64,000 bases of DNA from Halobacillus yeomjeoni (GCF_020171525.1 NZ_JAIVAI010000003.1:62001-126000), one strand, 5' to 3'. Shown: positions 45,111 to 54,772, counted from the first letter of the stretch. Program-made: numbers and translations. Notes: generated from the sequence alone by a model not told the origin.

Positions 45111-48089
45111 ATGGGAAGAAAAATATTAACAGAAAAAACAAACCAATCCACTAATGACATAAGCCCTATGTCCCAAAATAATCTTTTGAACATCTTCACT
45201 TCTTCTTTAGAAGGACACCCTGAGATCGTCTATGTCTTTGATAAGAATCTTAATCCTGTTTATCAAAATAAAAATTTTAATCACCTCCTCGGCTATCAAG
45301 AATCGAGTCCAGACCTTTTCGAACACCTTACAGAAGGTGAGACACAGCAATTAACGAAAATGATCGACTCCTCGTTACAAGGGATGAACTCCTATACAAC
45401 ACTGCAGATCTCTGCTCATTCTTATATCCTCAACATTGAAGTCACATCTATTCCAATCAAAGATTCAAATGATGTGATTGGCGCATACCTGATCATCAAA
45501 GATACGACCCCTGACCTTCACCTTAAAAATGACTTATCCATTACTGAGGACTCACTTTCGATCGCACAGCAGTCCGGGGATATAACGAGCTGGGAATATG
45601 AATACAGTACCGGGCAATTCAAAGTATCGGAATCTATTTATGAACTATTCTCTCTGCCAAAAAAAGAAGAGACTGAATGGACCCTTCAGCTCATTTTGGA
45701 CCGCATCGCTCCTGGAGACTTGGAAAAGGTAACTAAAGCTATAGAAAAATCGATTGCTGAACAAACAGAAGGAGAGACAGATTTCAAAGCCGTTTTGACT
45801 GACGGTACGATACGATACATAGAAGCTTCCTGGAAGTTCACGATGACACTGAATGGTGAAATACTTCTTGTCGGAGGAGCACGTGATGTCACGAATGAAA
45901 AGGAATGGGAAATGAAGCAATCTGTTGAAAAGGAACAGATCACCCATATGTACGATAGTCTTGAAGGCTTTTTAGTATGGGAATATGATTTCTTGCAGCA
46001 GAAAATAACGTATGTATCCGGTGGCACGGAAGACATTTTTGATATGGCACGGCAGTCGTTTATCGATGATCATGATTTATGGATGGAAAAAATACATCCT
46101 GAAGATAAAGACTTTGTCCATTCTCAGCTGAAAAAATTGCGAGAAGGTCATGCTGTCTTTTATCAATTCAGATTCGTGAATGAAACGGGAGTCATCTCTC
46201 ATTTGGAAACTCAATCTTTCCCCCGTTTCAACCTTGAAGGAGAGATCACTCAGTTTTTCAGTTTTGTGCGGAACATTACAGTATCTAAATCCATCGAAGA
46301 GCTGCAAACCTTCAATGCTTCCCACGATTATTTGACACAATTATTCAATAGAAACCACTTCCATGAAACCATTACTACTTTAAGTTCCGAACCTAATACC
46401 CCTTATGCCCTGATGTATCTTGGTCTGAAGCGTTTTTCTTCCATCAATGAAACTTTAGGGTTCCAAATCGGAGATGCTATTTTACTACAAGTCGCAGACA
46501 AGCTCCGTTCTTTAGCGAAGAAGGACATTTATTTGGCTCGAATAAGCGGTAGTACGTTTGCCATCGTGTATAAAAATTTCCATGATGAACAAGCAGTCTA
46601 TGATTTAGCAACACACTTATTAGACAACATCGACCCTCATTTCCACATCAAAGATTATGAATTGTATATCAACATAAGCATTGGTATCACTTTTTTCCCT
46701 CACGATGACACAGACCCTAATCATCTTATCCAATTAGCTATGTTCGCCATGCAGCGTGCGAAACAGTTGGAAGGCCATAACTATCAAGTCCATTATCAAA
46801 CCAATGACTTGGTTTCATATAAAAAATATGTATTGGAAAAAGACCTAAGACAGGCGATAAAACAGGAAGAACTTGAACTTTATTATCAGCCACGTGTAAA
46901 CCCATCTTCAGGTGTAATCAACGGGTTTGAGGCCCTTATACGGTGGAATCACAAAGAATGGGGAGTTGTACGCCCGAATGAATTCATTCCTCTTGCAGAA
47001 GAAAGCCATCTCATCACAGATATTTCCTATTACGTCATAGAACAGGCGTGTAAGCAACTCGACGAATGGACAAGGCAGGGACTACCAAAACGCTTGATTT
47101 CCGTCAACGTATCGCCCCTCTGCTTTTTAAAGAAAAGGTTAGTCGATCATACCGAAGAATGTTTAAAACGATACAACGTGGAGGGAAAATGGCTGGAGAT
47201 AGAACTGACAGAAACTACGTTAATGAAGAACGAACAAATTGTTCTTCAGGCGATGGAAAAGCTTCGTGGTTTTGGAGTAAAAATGGCCCTCGATGATTTC
47301 GGAACAGGCTTTTCGTCCCTCAGTTATATCCGTAAGTTTCCTATTGAAACGATTAAAATCGATAAAAGCTTTATGGATAAGGTGGGGGAAAAGTCCACCG
47401 AAGGTACAAATGGAGAAACCTCGATCAATAAAGATGAGCACCTTGTCGCTACAATCGTATATATGGCGAACGGAATGGGAATGAATGTTGTCGCAGAAGG
47501 TGTTGAAAATGAACAGCAGTTGGCTTTTACTAAACAAATTGAATGCAGCGAAGCGCAAGGGTACATTTTTTCTAAACCGCTAAAAGCTGAAGAACTCCTT
47601 CCCTTGTTAGAAAGAGGAACTGTGCCTCCAAAAATTAAAAAAGAGAAGAAACAGAAAGAAGAACGCCGCTCATATTTCCGCCTCGTATTTGCTGCGCCTT
47701 TGAAAGGAAATATGCTCATTACTGAAGTTCGTGGCAAAGCTGTACAGACAGGTCAAACAGAAATAATGATCAAGGACATCAGCGTTGGAGGATTGAAGTT
47801 CACATCTTCTCTGAACTTGCCTGTTCGACCTGATATAAAAATGAAGTTTCAAATACATTTAATGGGTGAAACGTTGGATGTATTCGGTAAAGTCGTTTGG
47901 AAAAATGAGATGAAGCATGAAACTTATGATTATGGAGTAGAGTTCAAACTGAACGTACCTCTTCAGGATAAGCTGGCTCAAATCATCAATAAAGCATCCG
48001 TATACCAACATAAAAAGAAAGATCTTCCTAAAACTCCAGTCATTAATGAGAACCCTCACACTTATCTATACAAAAAGTTAAAAAAATAA
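45111..48089 (+). CDS. PAS-(degenerate GGDEF)-EAL-PilZ cyclic-di-GMP protein
   Basis: 992 residues. Two or three PAS-type sensor modules fill residues 30-410; then a GGDEF domain (about 415-575) whose signature is degenerate, with SGSTF at about 479-483 in place of GGDEF, so it should not make c-di-GMP; then an intact EAL phosphodiesterase domain (about 585-835: GFEALIRW, NVSP, ELTET, DDFGTGFSSL, EGVEN, QGYIFSKPL); and a C-terminal PilZ domain (about 845-965: ERRSYFRL and DISVGG) able to bind c-di-GMP. No membrane segment is seen, so it senses a cytoplasmic signal. A GGAGG lies before the ATG. Likely a c-di-GMP hydrolase with PilZ feedback or output. Confidence 0.9.
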   Translation: MGRKILTEKTNQSTNDISPMSQNNLLNIFTSSLEGHPEIVYVFDKNLNPVYQNKNFNHLLGYQESSPDLFEHLTEGETQQLTKMIDSSLQGMNSYTTLQISAHSYILNIEVTSIPIKDSNDVIGAYLIIKDTTPDLHLKNDLSITEDSLSIAQQSGDITSWEYEYSTGQFKVSESIYELFSLPKKEETEWTLQLILDRIAPGDLEKVTKAIEKSIAEQTEGETDFKAVLTDGTIRYIEASWKFTMTLNGEILLVGGARDVTNEKEWEMKQSVEKEQITHMYDSLEGFLVWEYDFLQQKITYVSGGTEDIFDMARQSFIDDHDLWMEKIHPEDKDFVHSQLKKLREGHAVFYQFRFVNETGVISHLETQSFPRFNLEGEITQFFSFVRNITVSKSIEELQTFNASHDYLTQLFNRNHFHETITTLSSEPNTPYALMYLGLKRFSSINETLGFQIGDAILLQVADKLRSLAKKDIYLARISGSTFAIVYKNFHDEQAVYDLATHLLDNIDPHFHIKDYELYINISIGITFFPHDDTDPNHLIQLAMFAMQRAKQLEGHNYQVHYQTNDLVSYKKYVLEKDLRQAIKQEELELYYQPRVNPSSGVINGFEALIRWNHKEWGVVRPNEFIPLAEESHLITDISYYVIEQACKQLDEWTRQGLPKRLISVNVSPLCFLKKRLVDHTEECLKRYNVEGKWLEIELTETTLMKNEQIVLQAMEKLRGFGVKMALDDFGTGFSSLSYIRKFPIETIKIDKSFMDKVGEKSTEGTNGETSINKDEHLVATIVYMANGMGMNVVAEGVENEQQLAFTKQIECSEAQGYIFSKPLKAEELLPLLERGTVPPKIKKEKKQKEERRSYFRLVFAAPLKGNMLITEVRGKAVQTGQTEIMIKDISVGGLKFTSSLNLPVRPDIKMKFQIHLMGETLDVFGKVVWKNEMKHETYDYGVEFKLNVPLQDKLAQIINKASVYQHKKKDLPKTPVINENPHTYLYKKLKK

Positions 48090-48118
48090 AGAGAGCTCCA
48101 CGGGGCTCTCTTTATTTT
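48088..48118 (+). terminator. Terminator after the EAL-PilZ gene
   Basis: AAAGAGAGCTCC with GGGGCTCTCTTT, short loop, TTTATTTTTT tail. Confidence 0.85.
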
Positions 48119-48174
48119 TTGGTTCTGTTAATGCTTGGTGTTGAAAGTTCATATCAACGATGGATTACCAGAAG

Positions 48175-48236
48175 AAAAAACAGCCCATTCCTTAGACCAG
48201 ACATGACATGCCTGTCTCCCAAAAATGAGCTGTTGT
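48175..48236 (-). terminator. Long terminator hairpin after ypjP
   Basis: AACAGCTCATT with AATGGGCTGTT outside and AGACAGGCATG / CATGTCTGGTCT inside, followed by six T residues on the minus strand. Confidence 0.75.
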
Positions 48237-48261
48237 TTGAACACTAACATTCAATTGTATA

Positions 48262-48858
48262 TTACGACATCCACTTTGGTGGAGTATTCTTCTCCCAGTA
48301 AATTTCTCCGATTGTATGATGTTTGACGAACTCATCGGCCTTCATGTGGTAATGAAAGTTGAACCAATACCCTTCGCCAGGCCGTTTGTCACGTCTGACG
48401 TGGAAACGGGCGATTTCTTCTCCTGTCTTATAGTTGACGAGATTGAATATCTTTTCCCCGTAACCAGGAACCAACTCTTCCGTTATTTCATAGTAAGGAA
48501 TTTCATCTTCATCGCCTTGAGAAATAATGGATTCTACTACTTCTTCAATCTTCGGCAGAATCTCTCGCGTCATGTCCTCATCTACTTTCTGAATGATACG
48601 CGGTCCCATTTTTGCAACGGTCTGTGCTTTCGCACGTTCTGCAAGTTCTTCGATAGGATCGACGACTGCGTCATAGGATTCTTGCCCTTCGTCCACATCT
48701 TCCTGTTCACCAATCGATCCGCTGGCCAAAGACTGGTCGTGGTTTGAAACCTCTTTATTATCTGCGGCATCCGTATGTAAATCTGTCGGTGGTACATAAA
48801 GCCCTAAAGTCAATACAGATATCAGTACTACAAATATTTTTCTCATCCAAAGCTTCAT
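48262..48858 (-). CDS. ypjP: YpjP-like secreted or anchored protein
   Basis: 198 residues. An N-terminal hydrophobic segment (about 8-25) with preceding basic residues acts as a signal or anchor; the rest should be outside the membrane. The C-terminal half (EKIFNLVNYKTGEEIARFHVRRD, then YWFNFHYHMKADEFVKHH and IYWEKNTPPKWMS) agrees with what I remember of B. subtilis YpjP and ends with the family's invariant N-T-P-P-K-W-M. No function is known. Confidence 0.8.
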   Translation of the reverse strand: MKLWMRKIFVVLISVLTLGLYVPPTDLHTDAADNKEVSNHDQSLASGSIGEQEDVDEGQESYDAVVDPIEELAERAKAQTVAKMGPRIIQKVDEDMTREILPKIEEVVESIISQGDEDEIPYYEITEELVPGYGEKIFNLVNYKTGEEIARFHVRRDKRPGEGYWFNFHYHMKADEFVKHHTIGEIYWEKNTPPKWMS

Positions 48859-49058
48859 CGTTTAAATCTCCCTTTTCAAACTATATGAACTCGTAAAACA
48901 TGGTCTTTGCGACAATTGAAGAATTTTTATAAATCACACAGTTCTGAATAAACAATTTTAAAACATTATACCACGTTTTTCGACTTATAACAGATACATG
49001 ATTGAAATTAGAGAGGGTATGCTTAAGATGACGACTTATTTCACAGGAGGAAAGATGC

Positions 49059-49664
49059 ATGAAAGAAAAACGAAATCCCGGAAATGATACTCCGCCACCT
49101 GTAATCAATCATGGTGGTCATGAAATTTTTGATGCACATGAAGTCATTACTAGCGTCATTTCTTTCCTGGACCATCAGAAAATGTACGCATCCTATGTTC
49201 AGGATCAGGAATTGATGACGCTTTTAAACAGACAACAACAATTTACCGCTCAGTTGTATAATACGATTGTGGAAAGTTTTTCATCAGGGAAGGACCCTTC
49301 TGTTCCGACCCAGACTTATAAAATGCAACAAAATAACCGTGTCACTTATGGGGTGACTCCCTCAGAGCCGAAAAAACCGATACAATCGATGGATGAAATT
49401 ACAGATGAAAAAGTTTCGGCATATTTGTTAGGAGAATTGAAAGCACTCGCTTCCTTGTTCACGATGACATCACTCGAAATGACAAACCCTGTACTGCGTC
49501 GTATAACCGCTGACTCCGTCCCGAACTTGATTGAAATGAGTTATGAACTATTCCTTTATCAAAACAAGCATGGATTTTATCAAGTTCCGAAATTAAAAGA
49601 ACAAGATATGAGCCGAATGCTTCAAAGTTACTCTCAGGTGAATGAAGAACCTCCTTTGCAATAA
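49059..49664 (+). CDS. Spore coat-like (CotF-type) protein (201 aa)
   Basis: 201 residues. Two coat F-like helical units (about 25-75 and 110-180) joined by a polar linker; the end FLYQNKHGFYQVPKLKEQDM resembles the C-terminal part of spore coat or YhcQ-like proteins. No signal peptide. GGAGG before the ATG, own terminator after it. Role in coat or germination is inferred from family only. Confidence 0.65.
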   Translation: MKEKRNPGNDTPPPVINHGGHEIFDAHEVITSVISFLDHQKMYASYVQDQELMTLLNRQQQFTAQLYNTIVESFSSGKDPSVPTQTYKMQQNNRVTYGVTPSEPKKPIQSMDEITDEKVSAYLLGELKALASLFTMTSLEMTNPVLRRITADSVPNLIEMSYELFLYQNKHGFYQVPKLKEQDMSRMLQSYSQVNEEPPLQ

Positions 49665-49669
49665 TGAAC

Positions 49670-49712
49670 ATGCTGGAGAGTATGTACGTTTACCCTCCAG
49701 CATTGTTTTTTG
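49670..49712 (+). terminator. Terminator after the coat-like gene
   Basis: ATGCTGGAG with CTCCAGCAT, about 16-base loop, then TGTTTTTT. Confidence 0.78.
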
Positions 49713-49769
49713 TTAATACACAGCAACTTCCCCCCATATATATAAATGAAAACCAGCAAAGGACGAGTG

Positions 49770-50402
49770 ATGATGAGTTTATTTTTCAGTTACATATTAT
49801 TAGGTCTCTCCTTATCGGCTCCCATCGGCCCTATCAATGCTGCCCAGTTGGACAAGGGGATCCGTTTCGGTTTTTGGCATGCATGGCTTGTAGGATTCGG
49901 CGGGATGATTGCAGACGGTATTTTCATGCTTCTGATTTATTTCGGGATCGCTCAATTCGTTGACACCCCTATGATCAAAGCTTTTCTATGGTCATTCGGT
50001 TTTTTTGTCTTATGTTATACAGGCTATGAGAGTATTTTACAGTCTGGAGAACTTACTAAGGCGAAAAACAGCGGAAAGAATGAGCCTAAATGGCGTTCCT
50101 TTCAGACAGGTTTTTTGATGGCGGTTTCCAATCCTCTGAACATATTATTTTGGCTCGGTATTTATGGATCGATGATTGCTCAGTCCTCTTCCTCTTATTC
50201 AACTTCCCAACTGCTCCTCTATAGCAGCGGAATATTCTTAGGTATCACCCTTTGGGACATCACGATGGCAAGCTTGGCGACAGGTGCGAGAAAATGGGTA
50301 AAGCCGAAAATACTGAGAGGAATCTCAATCATTTCGGGCATCGTTTTGATCGGATTCGGTGTTTATTTTGGTGTACAAGCTCTTCAGTTATTGTTCGGAT
50401 AA
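49770..50402 (+). CDS. ycgF: LysE-family amino acid exporter, YcgF-like
   Basis: 210 residues, six membrane segments, LysE/RhtB family. The N-terminal LSAPIGPINAAQLDKGIRFGF (loop and helix 1, with G-P-x-N) and SNPLNILFWLGIYG in helix 4 are family signatures. Such proteins export amino acids or their analogues. The start is at one of two adjacent ATGs after AAAGGA. Followed by ycgG, and then convergent ycgH, the same three genes that are neighbours in B. subtilis. Confidence 0.83.
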   Translation: MMSLFFSYILLGLSLSAPIGPINAAQLDKGIRFGFWHAWLVGFGGMIADGIFMLLIYFGIAQFVDTPMIKAFLWSFGFFVLCYTGYESILQSGELTKAKNSGKNEPKWRSFQTGFLMAVSNPLNILFWLGIYGSMIAQSSSSYSTSQLLLYSSGIFLGITLWDITMASLATGARKWVKPKILRGISIISGIVLIGFGVYFGVQALQLLFG

Positions 50403-50466
50403 GACAAACACCCCTTCGTTCCCTCTCTAATAGGATACTTTGTAGACTTATTGGGAGGGACGATTC

Positions 50467-51216
50467 ATGCTGTTGCATTCAAAAAGTTGGATTGAAAAGC
50501 ACAAGGATGATCTTGAACCTTGGCAGCAGTCCGCATACGAAGAATTTGCAAAGACGATGACCGATAAAGAAAACCCCTATCCTTGTGTGCCTGGTATACA
50601 AGGTTTCATTCAAGATTCTTTACGCTTCTGCTTCGCCGGCAACCCCGAAGAAGAGTCCTCAATTAAACGCGTTTCCGCTGCATTGAAGGAATACGGAACC
50701 ATTTCGAGAGATACCGGAAGATATGCCTCGATTGTTATTTTCTTCGAAACCTCTAAGCAGAATGAATATGATATCGAAAGTTTTCAACACCTGTTTTGGT
50801 CGTTATTGAACAGGATTCATCATTATGATGGTTCTGCATGGCCGGAAGACATACCGAAAAACCCCCATCACCATGACTGGGAGTTCTGTTTTGAAGGAGA
50901 GCCATACTTCGCTTTTTGCGCCACTCCTGCGCACACCATCCGAAAAAGTCGTTACTTCCCTTTTTTCGCATTAGCGTTCCAACCCAGGTGGGTATTTGAG
51001 GATATTAATGCTGACACGCCATTCGGAAGGAAATTGAAGAATGTCATACGAAAACGCCTATTGGAGTACGATGGGGTAAGACCCCACCCCGACTTGAAAT
51101 GGTATGGTCAGGAGGATAATCATGAATGGAAACAATATTTCCTGAGAGATGATGAGACATCAATGTCCAGATGCCCATTCTCGACCATGAAAAACGAGAT
51201 CAAAAACCGTTCTTAA
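50467..51216 (+). CDS. ycgG: YqcI/YcgG family protein
   Basis: 249 residues of the YqcI/YcgG family. Typical conserved stretches: YPCVPGIQGFIQDSLRFCFAG at the N terminus, HHHDWEFCFEGEPYFAFCATPAH with several His and Cys residues, and SRCPFS at the C terminus. The conserved His/Cys positions suggest a metal-dependent enzyme, possibly heme- or iron-using, but activity is not something I can name with confidence. GGGAGGGA precedes the ATG. Its 3' end overlaps convergent ycgH by 17 bp. Confidence 0.85.
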   Translation: MLLHSKSWIEKHKDDLEPWQQSAYEEFAKTMTDKENPYPCVPGIQGFIQDSLRFCFAGNPEEESSIKRVSAALKEYGTISRDTGRYASIVIFFETSKQNEYDIESFQHLFWSLLNRIHHYDGSAWPEDIPKNPHHHDWEFCFEGEPYFAFCATPAHTIRKSRYFPFFALAFQPRWVFEDINADTPFGRKLKNVIRKRLLEYDGVRPHPDLKWYGQEDNHEWKQYFLRDDETSMSRCPFSTMKNEIKNRS

Positions 51217-52522
51217 ATCCCTGTTTTCTCCGTTTCATCAGAGTAGCAAGCGCTATGAGCACGATGAACCCTGCGCTGATGAATAACCCGGGTTTACTCA
51301 CCTCATCCATCCATGTACCACTGACTGCAATTGTAATCAGCAGGACAGCAAGCCAGAGTTTCACTTCAGCGAAAAGCTTCGTGTCCATCAACTTCCGGTA
51401 TGAGAACAAAATCATCACCCATGTATAAAGAAGCATTAAACCGGCAGCTGTGGTTAAGTACTCAAAAACTTTTTCTGGTAAAAGTAATGCCACAAGAATT
51501 GAGAGAAGCACTACAAATACAGTCAACAAAAAAGCCGAGGCGGGTATGTCCCGTCTCCCTTTTTTTGCGAACATTTCAGGTGCATCCCCTTCCTCCGCCA
51601 AAGTCACCAGGATTGTTGTGACTGCATATAAGGAGGCCACAAGGGTAGAGAATCCTGCAATAATCAAAATACTGTTGAACACATGTGGCACAAACGGAAG
51701 TTCCAACGGCTTCAATACCGTCAAAAATGGGCTCTCATCCGCATGGATTTCATTCGGATTTGTCAGTTTGGTCACTAAATAAATGGAAGCGATATATAGA
51801 ACGGTCAATACCACCAGCATGAGCTTCCCGGATTTCGGTGCATCTTTCGGATTCTTCAACTCCCCGGCCATCAGCCCCATAACTTCAATCCCACCAAATG
51901 CATAAAATGCGTAAAGAAATGCTACCCATAAACCAGTGACTTTTATATCAGTAAAAGCGGCCCCACCCCCATCAGCGGCCGACCCTCCTCCCTCTCCCAA
52001 AACTCCAGTCATCGCCGCTCCAGCGATAAGAATAAACATGAAGATCGCTGCCACCTTCATGATTCCGAATACATTTTCCATCCGCTCCACAAAATGAACG
52101 CCCACAAAGATGACCAGGAGACCCAAAGCAGCAAAAACACAAGCCAGCATCCACACAGGAAAATCAGGAAACCAGAATTGAGCAAAAATCGCCAATGCAG
52201 TCAGTTGACTCCCCATGATCAGCATTTCTGAAGACCAATACACCCAGCCCGTACTGAAACCCGCCCAAGGACCGAACGCCTGCTTTGCATACGTACGGAA
52301 AGATCCTTTCTCAGGGTGTGACGCCGTCATTTCCGCCAGTGATTGATAAACAATCCACGTTCCCATCCCTGCAAATAAGTAAGCGAACAATACAGAAGTT
52401 CCTGCTTGTTGAATCGCTATACTTGAACCTAAGAAGTATCCTGTTCCTATAATGCACCCGACACCTATGAGTGACATCTGCCACCAACTCAAATGCCCCT
52501 CTGACTTCATACATTTTTTCAT
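51200..52522 (-). CDS. ycgH: APC-family amino acid permease, YcgH-like
   Basis: 440 residues with about 12 membrane segments, of the amino acid-polyamine-organocation superfamily. The helix 1 motif GVGCIIGTGYFLGSSIAIQQAG and GTWIVYQSLAEMTA for helix 2 are typical of the basic/aromatic amino acid transporters (AAT group). Start at 52522, after AAGGAGAGG; the 71-residue extension in the frame has no signal and runs through the divergent promoter region. It is divergent from a dimethylargininase-like gene 127 bases away, so arginine or a methylarginine is a reasonable substrate guess. Confidence 0.83.
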   Translation of the reverse strand: MKKCMKSEGHLSWWQMSLIGVGCIIGTGYFLGSSIAIQQAGTSVLFAYLFAGMGTWIVYQSLAEMTASHPEKGSFRTYAKQAFGPWAGFSTGWVYWSSEMLIMGSQLTALAIFAQFWFPDFPVWMLACVFAALGLLVIFVGVHFVERMENVFGIMKVAAIFMFILIAGAAMTGVLGEGGGSAADGGGAAFTDIKVTGLWVAFLYAFYAFGGIEVMGLMAGELKNPKDAPKSGKLMLVVLTVLYIASIYLVTKLTNPNEIHADESPFLTVLKPLELPFVPHVFNSILIIAGFSTLVASLYAVTTILVTLAEEGDAPEMFAKKGRRDIPASAFLLTVFVVLLSILVALLLPEKVFEYLTTAAGLMLLYTWVMILFSYRKLMDTKLFAEVKLWLAVLLITIAVSGTWMDEVSKPGLFISAGFIVLIALATLMKRRKQGFKNGF

Positions 52523-52649
52523 ATGGTTTCCTCTCCTTATACGACTATCATTAGTGTGGAAAAAAACCACTTTGAATATGTACCTCCCTTCGAATGAATG
52601 TGCCCACTCATGGGGAAAGTAATGAAGATACAAATGAGGAGGAAAGCGA

Positions 52650-53591
52650 ATGGACATCACACCCTCATGTTTCAGCGAACACGAAGAGTTGAAAAAAGTA
52701 CTCGTCTGTTCGCCTACACATCTGGATATACCCAATCAACAGACGGCAGATATGGTTCAATGGATCGAGCCTGTACAAGCCGAAAAGGCGTTGGACTGTC
52801 ATAAGAAGATGGTTCAATCATTGGAATCAGCAGGAGTGAAGGTGATCGACTACAACTCTTACATTCCAGGAAATCAAATGGCTCTGCATCAACAATTGAT
52901 TAACAGACATTATGTAAGAGATTTAGCATGCGTCTTCGGGAACACACTCCTCCCTGGAGAACCGGGCACTTCCATGAGAAAACCCGAATATACAATTGCT
53001 CATCAACTCTTCCAAAAGTGGTTCACTTCAAGCGTTTTTCCTATCGACGTAAAAAAGACATGGCTCGCACTTGAGTATGGGGATGTCTTCGTTCTTAATT
53101 CAGACGCCGTCTTGATCAACACAGGGTTGAGAACAAGTATGGAAAGTATAGAGAATGCGATAGAATCCATATTTGAAGCAGGTTTTTCTGAGATTGGAGT
53201 TATTGACCTGCCACGCCAAGCCCAAACCCTCCACTTGGATATGAACGCCAACATCGTCGGTGGAGATTTATTTGTCGCAAAAAGTTACATTCGATATTTA
53301 CCTATTCAAATTCTTTCTGACAAGAGCAGCTGTTTCTCCATGAGTCATGAATTTATAGAACGCCATGGATTCGAAGTGGTTTGGCTGGATGAAATCAAAC
53401 ATACATTGGCGGATCTGAATTTCCTCAACATTAACCCGGACACGCTCTTAATCAGCAGTCAAGCGGAACAGAAGCTGTTCCAATATCATGATAAATGGAA
53501 GAAGAAAGAAAAAATCAAAGTAGATGTAAGCGAATTGGAAAAAGGGGGCGGAGGCATCCGCTGCATGACACTTCCACTTGAGAGAGGATAA
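52650..53591 (+). CDS. Dimethylargininase/arginine deiminase-like amidinotransferase-fold enzyme
   Basis: 313 residues of the guanidine-modifying (amidinotransferase) superfamily, DDAH type. Elements present: RDLACVFGNTLLPG, EYGDVFVL (the usual E-G-G-D region), the catalytic HLD in TLHLDMN, and the nucleophile Cys305 in GGGGIRCMTLPL. It would hydrolyse a guanidino compound such as N-methylated arginine or arginine to citrulline and amine. Similar to B. subtilis YkgA. GGAGG lies before the ATG, terminator after it; divergent from an amino acid permease. Confidence 0.83.
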   Translation: MDITPSCFSEHEELKKVLVCSPTHLDIPNQQTADMVQWIEPVQAEKALDCHKKMVQSLESAGVKVIDYNSYIPGNQMALHQQLINRHYVRDLACVFGNTLLPGEPGTSMRKPEYTIAHQLFQKWFTSSVFPIDVKKTWLALEYGDVFVLNSDAVLINTGLRTSMESIENAIESIFEAGFSEIGVIDLPRQAQTLHLDMNANIVGGDLFVAKSYIRYLPIQILSDKSSCFSMSHEFIERHGFEVVWLDEIKHTLADLNFLNINPDTLLISSQAEQKLFQYHDKWKKKEKIKVDVSELEKGGGGIRCMTLPLERG

Positions 53592-53603
53592 TATAAGAAG
53601 ACA

Positions 53604-53642
53604 AAAAACACCTCACTGAACTGAACAGTGCGGTGTTTTTTT
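53604..53642 (+). terminator. Terminator after the dimethylargininase-like gene
   Basis: AAAACACCTCACTG with CAGTGCGGTGTTTT, seven-base loop, seven T residues. Confidence 0.88.
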
Positions 53643-53715
53643 AGGTTTATATAAGTCTGTGGTCATTAAACCTTGAAAATTTTCGATAATAATAAAAAAC
53701 CACCAATATATGTAT

Positions 53716-54078
53716 TGGTGGAGACGGTGGGAGTCGAACCCACGTCCGGAGATATCGGCACTCGGGCTTCTACAAGCGTAGTCGATATATTATATTTCAC
53801 TTCCTCTTCGGCCTACCGACAGGCTTCCGAGGAGCTAGCCTGATTAGTCTCTTCGCTTTTCCTCAGGCGGTGGAAAAACGCGTAGCCCGCTTCAGTTTGA
53901 GACCCTTCATCTAGCACACGGGCGATGCCAGGAAGGATCAGCTATAGACTACTTACGCAGCTACAGCTAGGTTTTCGTTAGATTCGCCAGTTATATTTAG
54001 GCAAATGACGGTTAACGAGTCGTCGCCTCGACTTGCAACCCGAGCTCGACCTATCCCCGTCGAATCCGTAACGTCCCC
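53716..54078 (-). ncRNA. ssrA: Transfer-messenger RNA (tmRNA)
   Basis: 363 bases. On the minus strand the 5' end GGGGACGTTACGGATTCGAC and the 3' end with GGGTTCGACTCCCACCGTCTCCACCA form the tRNA-like domain (T arm GTTCGACTC, encoded CCA). The tag reading frame is at 53953-53988 and reads Gly-Glu-Ser-Asn-Glu-Asn-Leu-Ala-Val-Ala-Ala-stop, preceded by AACT. It rescues stalled ribosomes together with SmpB, whose gene is just upstream. The 5' leader from the promoter at about 54130 to 54078 would be removed by RNase P. Confidence 0.96.
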
Positions 54079-54138
54079 GTTAGGATTAAGGATAAAGAGT
54101 CAAGCTCTTATCTCTCGTCGCCATGAGCGACAATAATC

Positions 54139-54166
54139 ATTATAGCACAATTATATATTTTTTCAA
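54139..54166 (-). promoter_or_regulatory. Promoter of ssrA
   Basis: Minus strand TTGAAA, 16 bases, TATAAT, directly after the smpB stop codon and about 60 bases before the mature tmRNA 5' end. Confidence 0.7.
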
Positions 54167-54174
54167 GTCCTGCA

Positions 54175-54639
54175 CTATTGCAGACTTTCCTTGATTGCAC
54201 GATCGATCTCTCGTTTCTGCTGTTTACGTTTGAGATCTTCACGTTTATCATATTTCTTTTTCCCTCGACCGACACCAATTAAAACCTTAGCGACGCCGTT
54301 CTTGATATAAACTTTCAATGGTACGAGAGAATACCCTTTCTGCTGGGTCTGACCGATAAGCTGATTGATTTCTTTTTTATGAAGCAATAGCTTTCTGGCA
54401 CGCGTCGGGTCATGGTTATAAATATTTCCTTGTTCATAAGGTGAAATATGCATGTTATGCAGGAATACTTCACCATTGACGACTCGGGCGAAGCTGTCCT
54501 TCAAATTGATACGACCATTACGGATCGACTTGATTTCTGTCCCCTGCAGAACAATGCCTGCCTCAAACGTTTCTTCTATAGCAAAGTCATGACGTGCTTT
54601 TTTATTTTGTGCAATGGTTTTTCCTTGTCCTCTTGGCAT
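54175..54639 (-). CDS. smpB: SsrA-binding protein SmpB
   Basis: 154 residues, OB-fold protein that binds the tRNA-like part of tmRNA and brings it to stalled ribosomes. Typical elements: N-terminal [29 protein letters not shown], the GRINLKDSF segment, and the basic C-terminal tail ([25 protein letters not shown]) that enters the empty mRNA channel. GAGGAGG precedes the ATG. Upstream of ssrA and after rnr, the standard Bacillus order. Confidence 0.96.
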   Translation of the reverse strand: MPRGQGKTIAQNKKARHDFAIEETFEAGIVLQGTEIKSIRNGRINLKDSFARVVNGEVFLHNMHISPYEQGNIYNHDPTRARKLLLHKKEINQLIGQTQQKGYSLVPLKVYIKNGVAKVLIGVGRGKKKYDKREDLKRKQQKREIDRAIKESLQ

Positions 54640-54772
54640 AACGGTATCCTCCTCTATTGCGTAAGTTCTATTTTATCAAATGTCACAAATGAATCCAATC
54701 TAAACCCTGAATGGTGAATTTGACCGGCACTTGTGGGATGATTACATTAACAATTTGAAAAAGGAGATTCCG

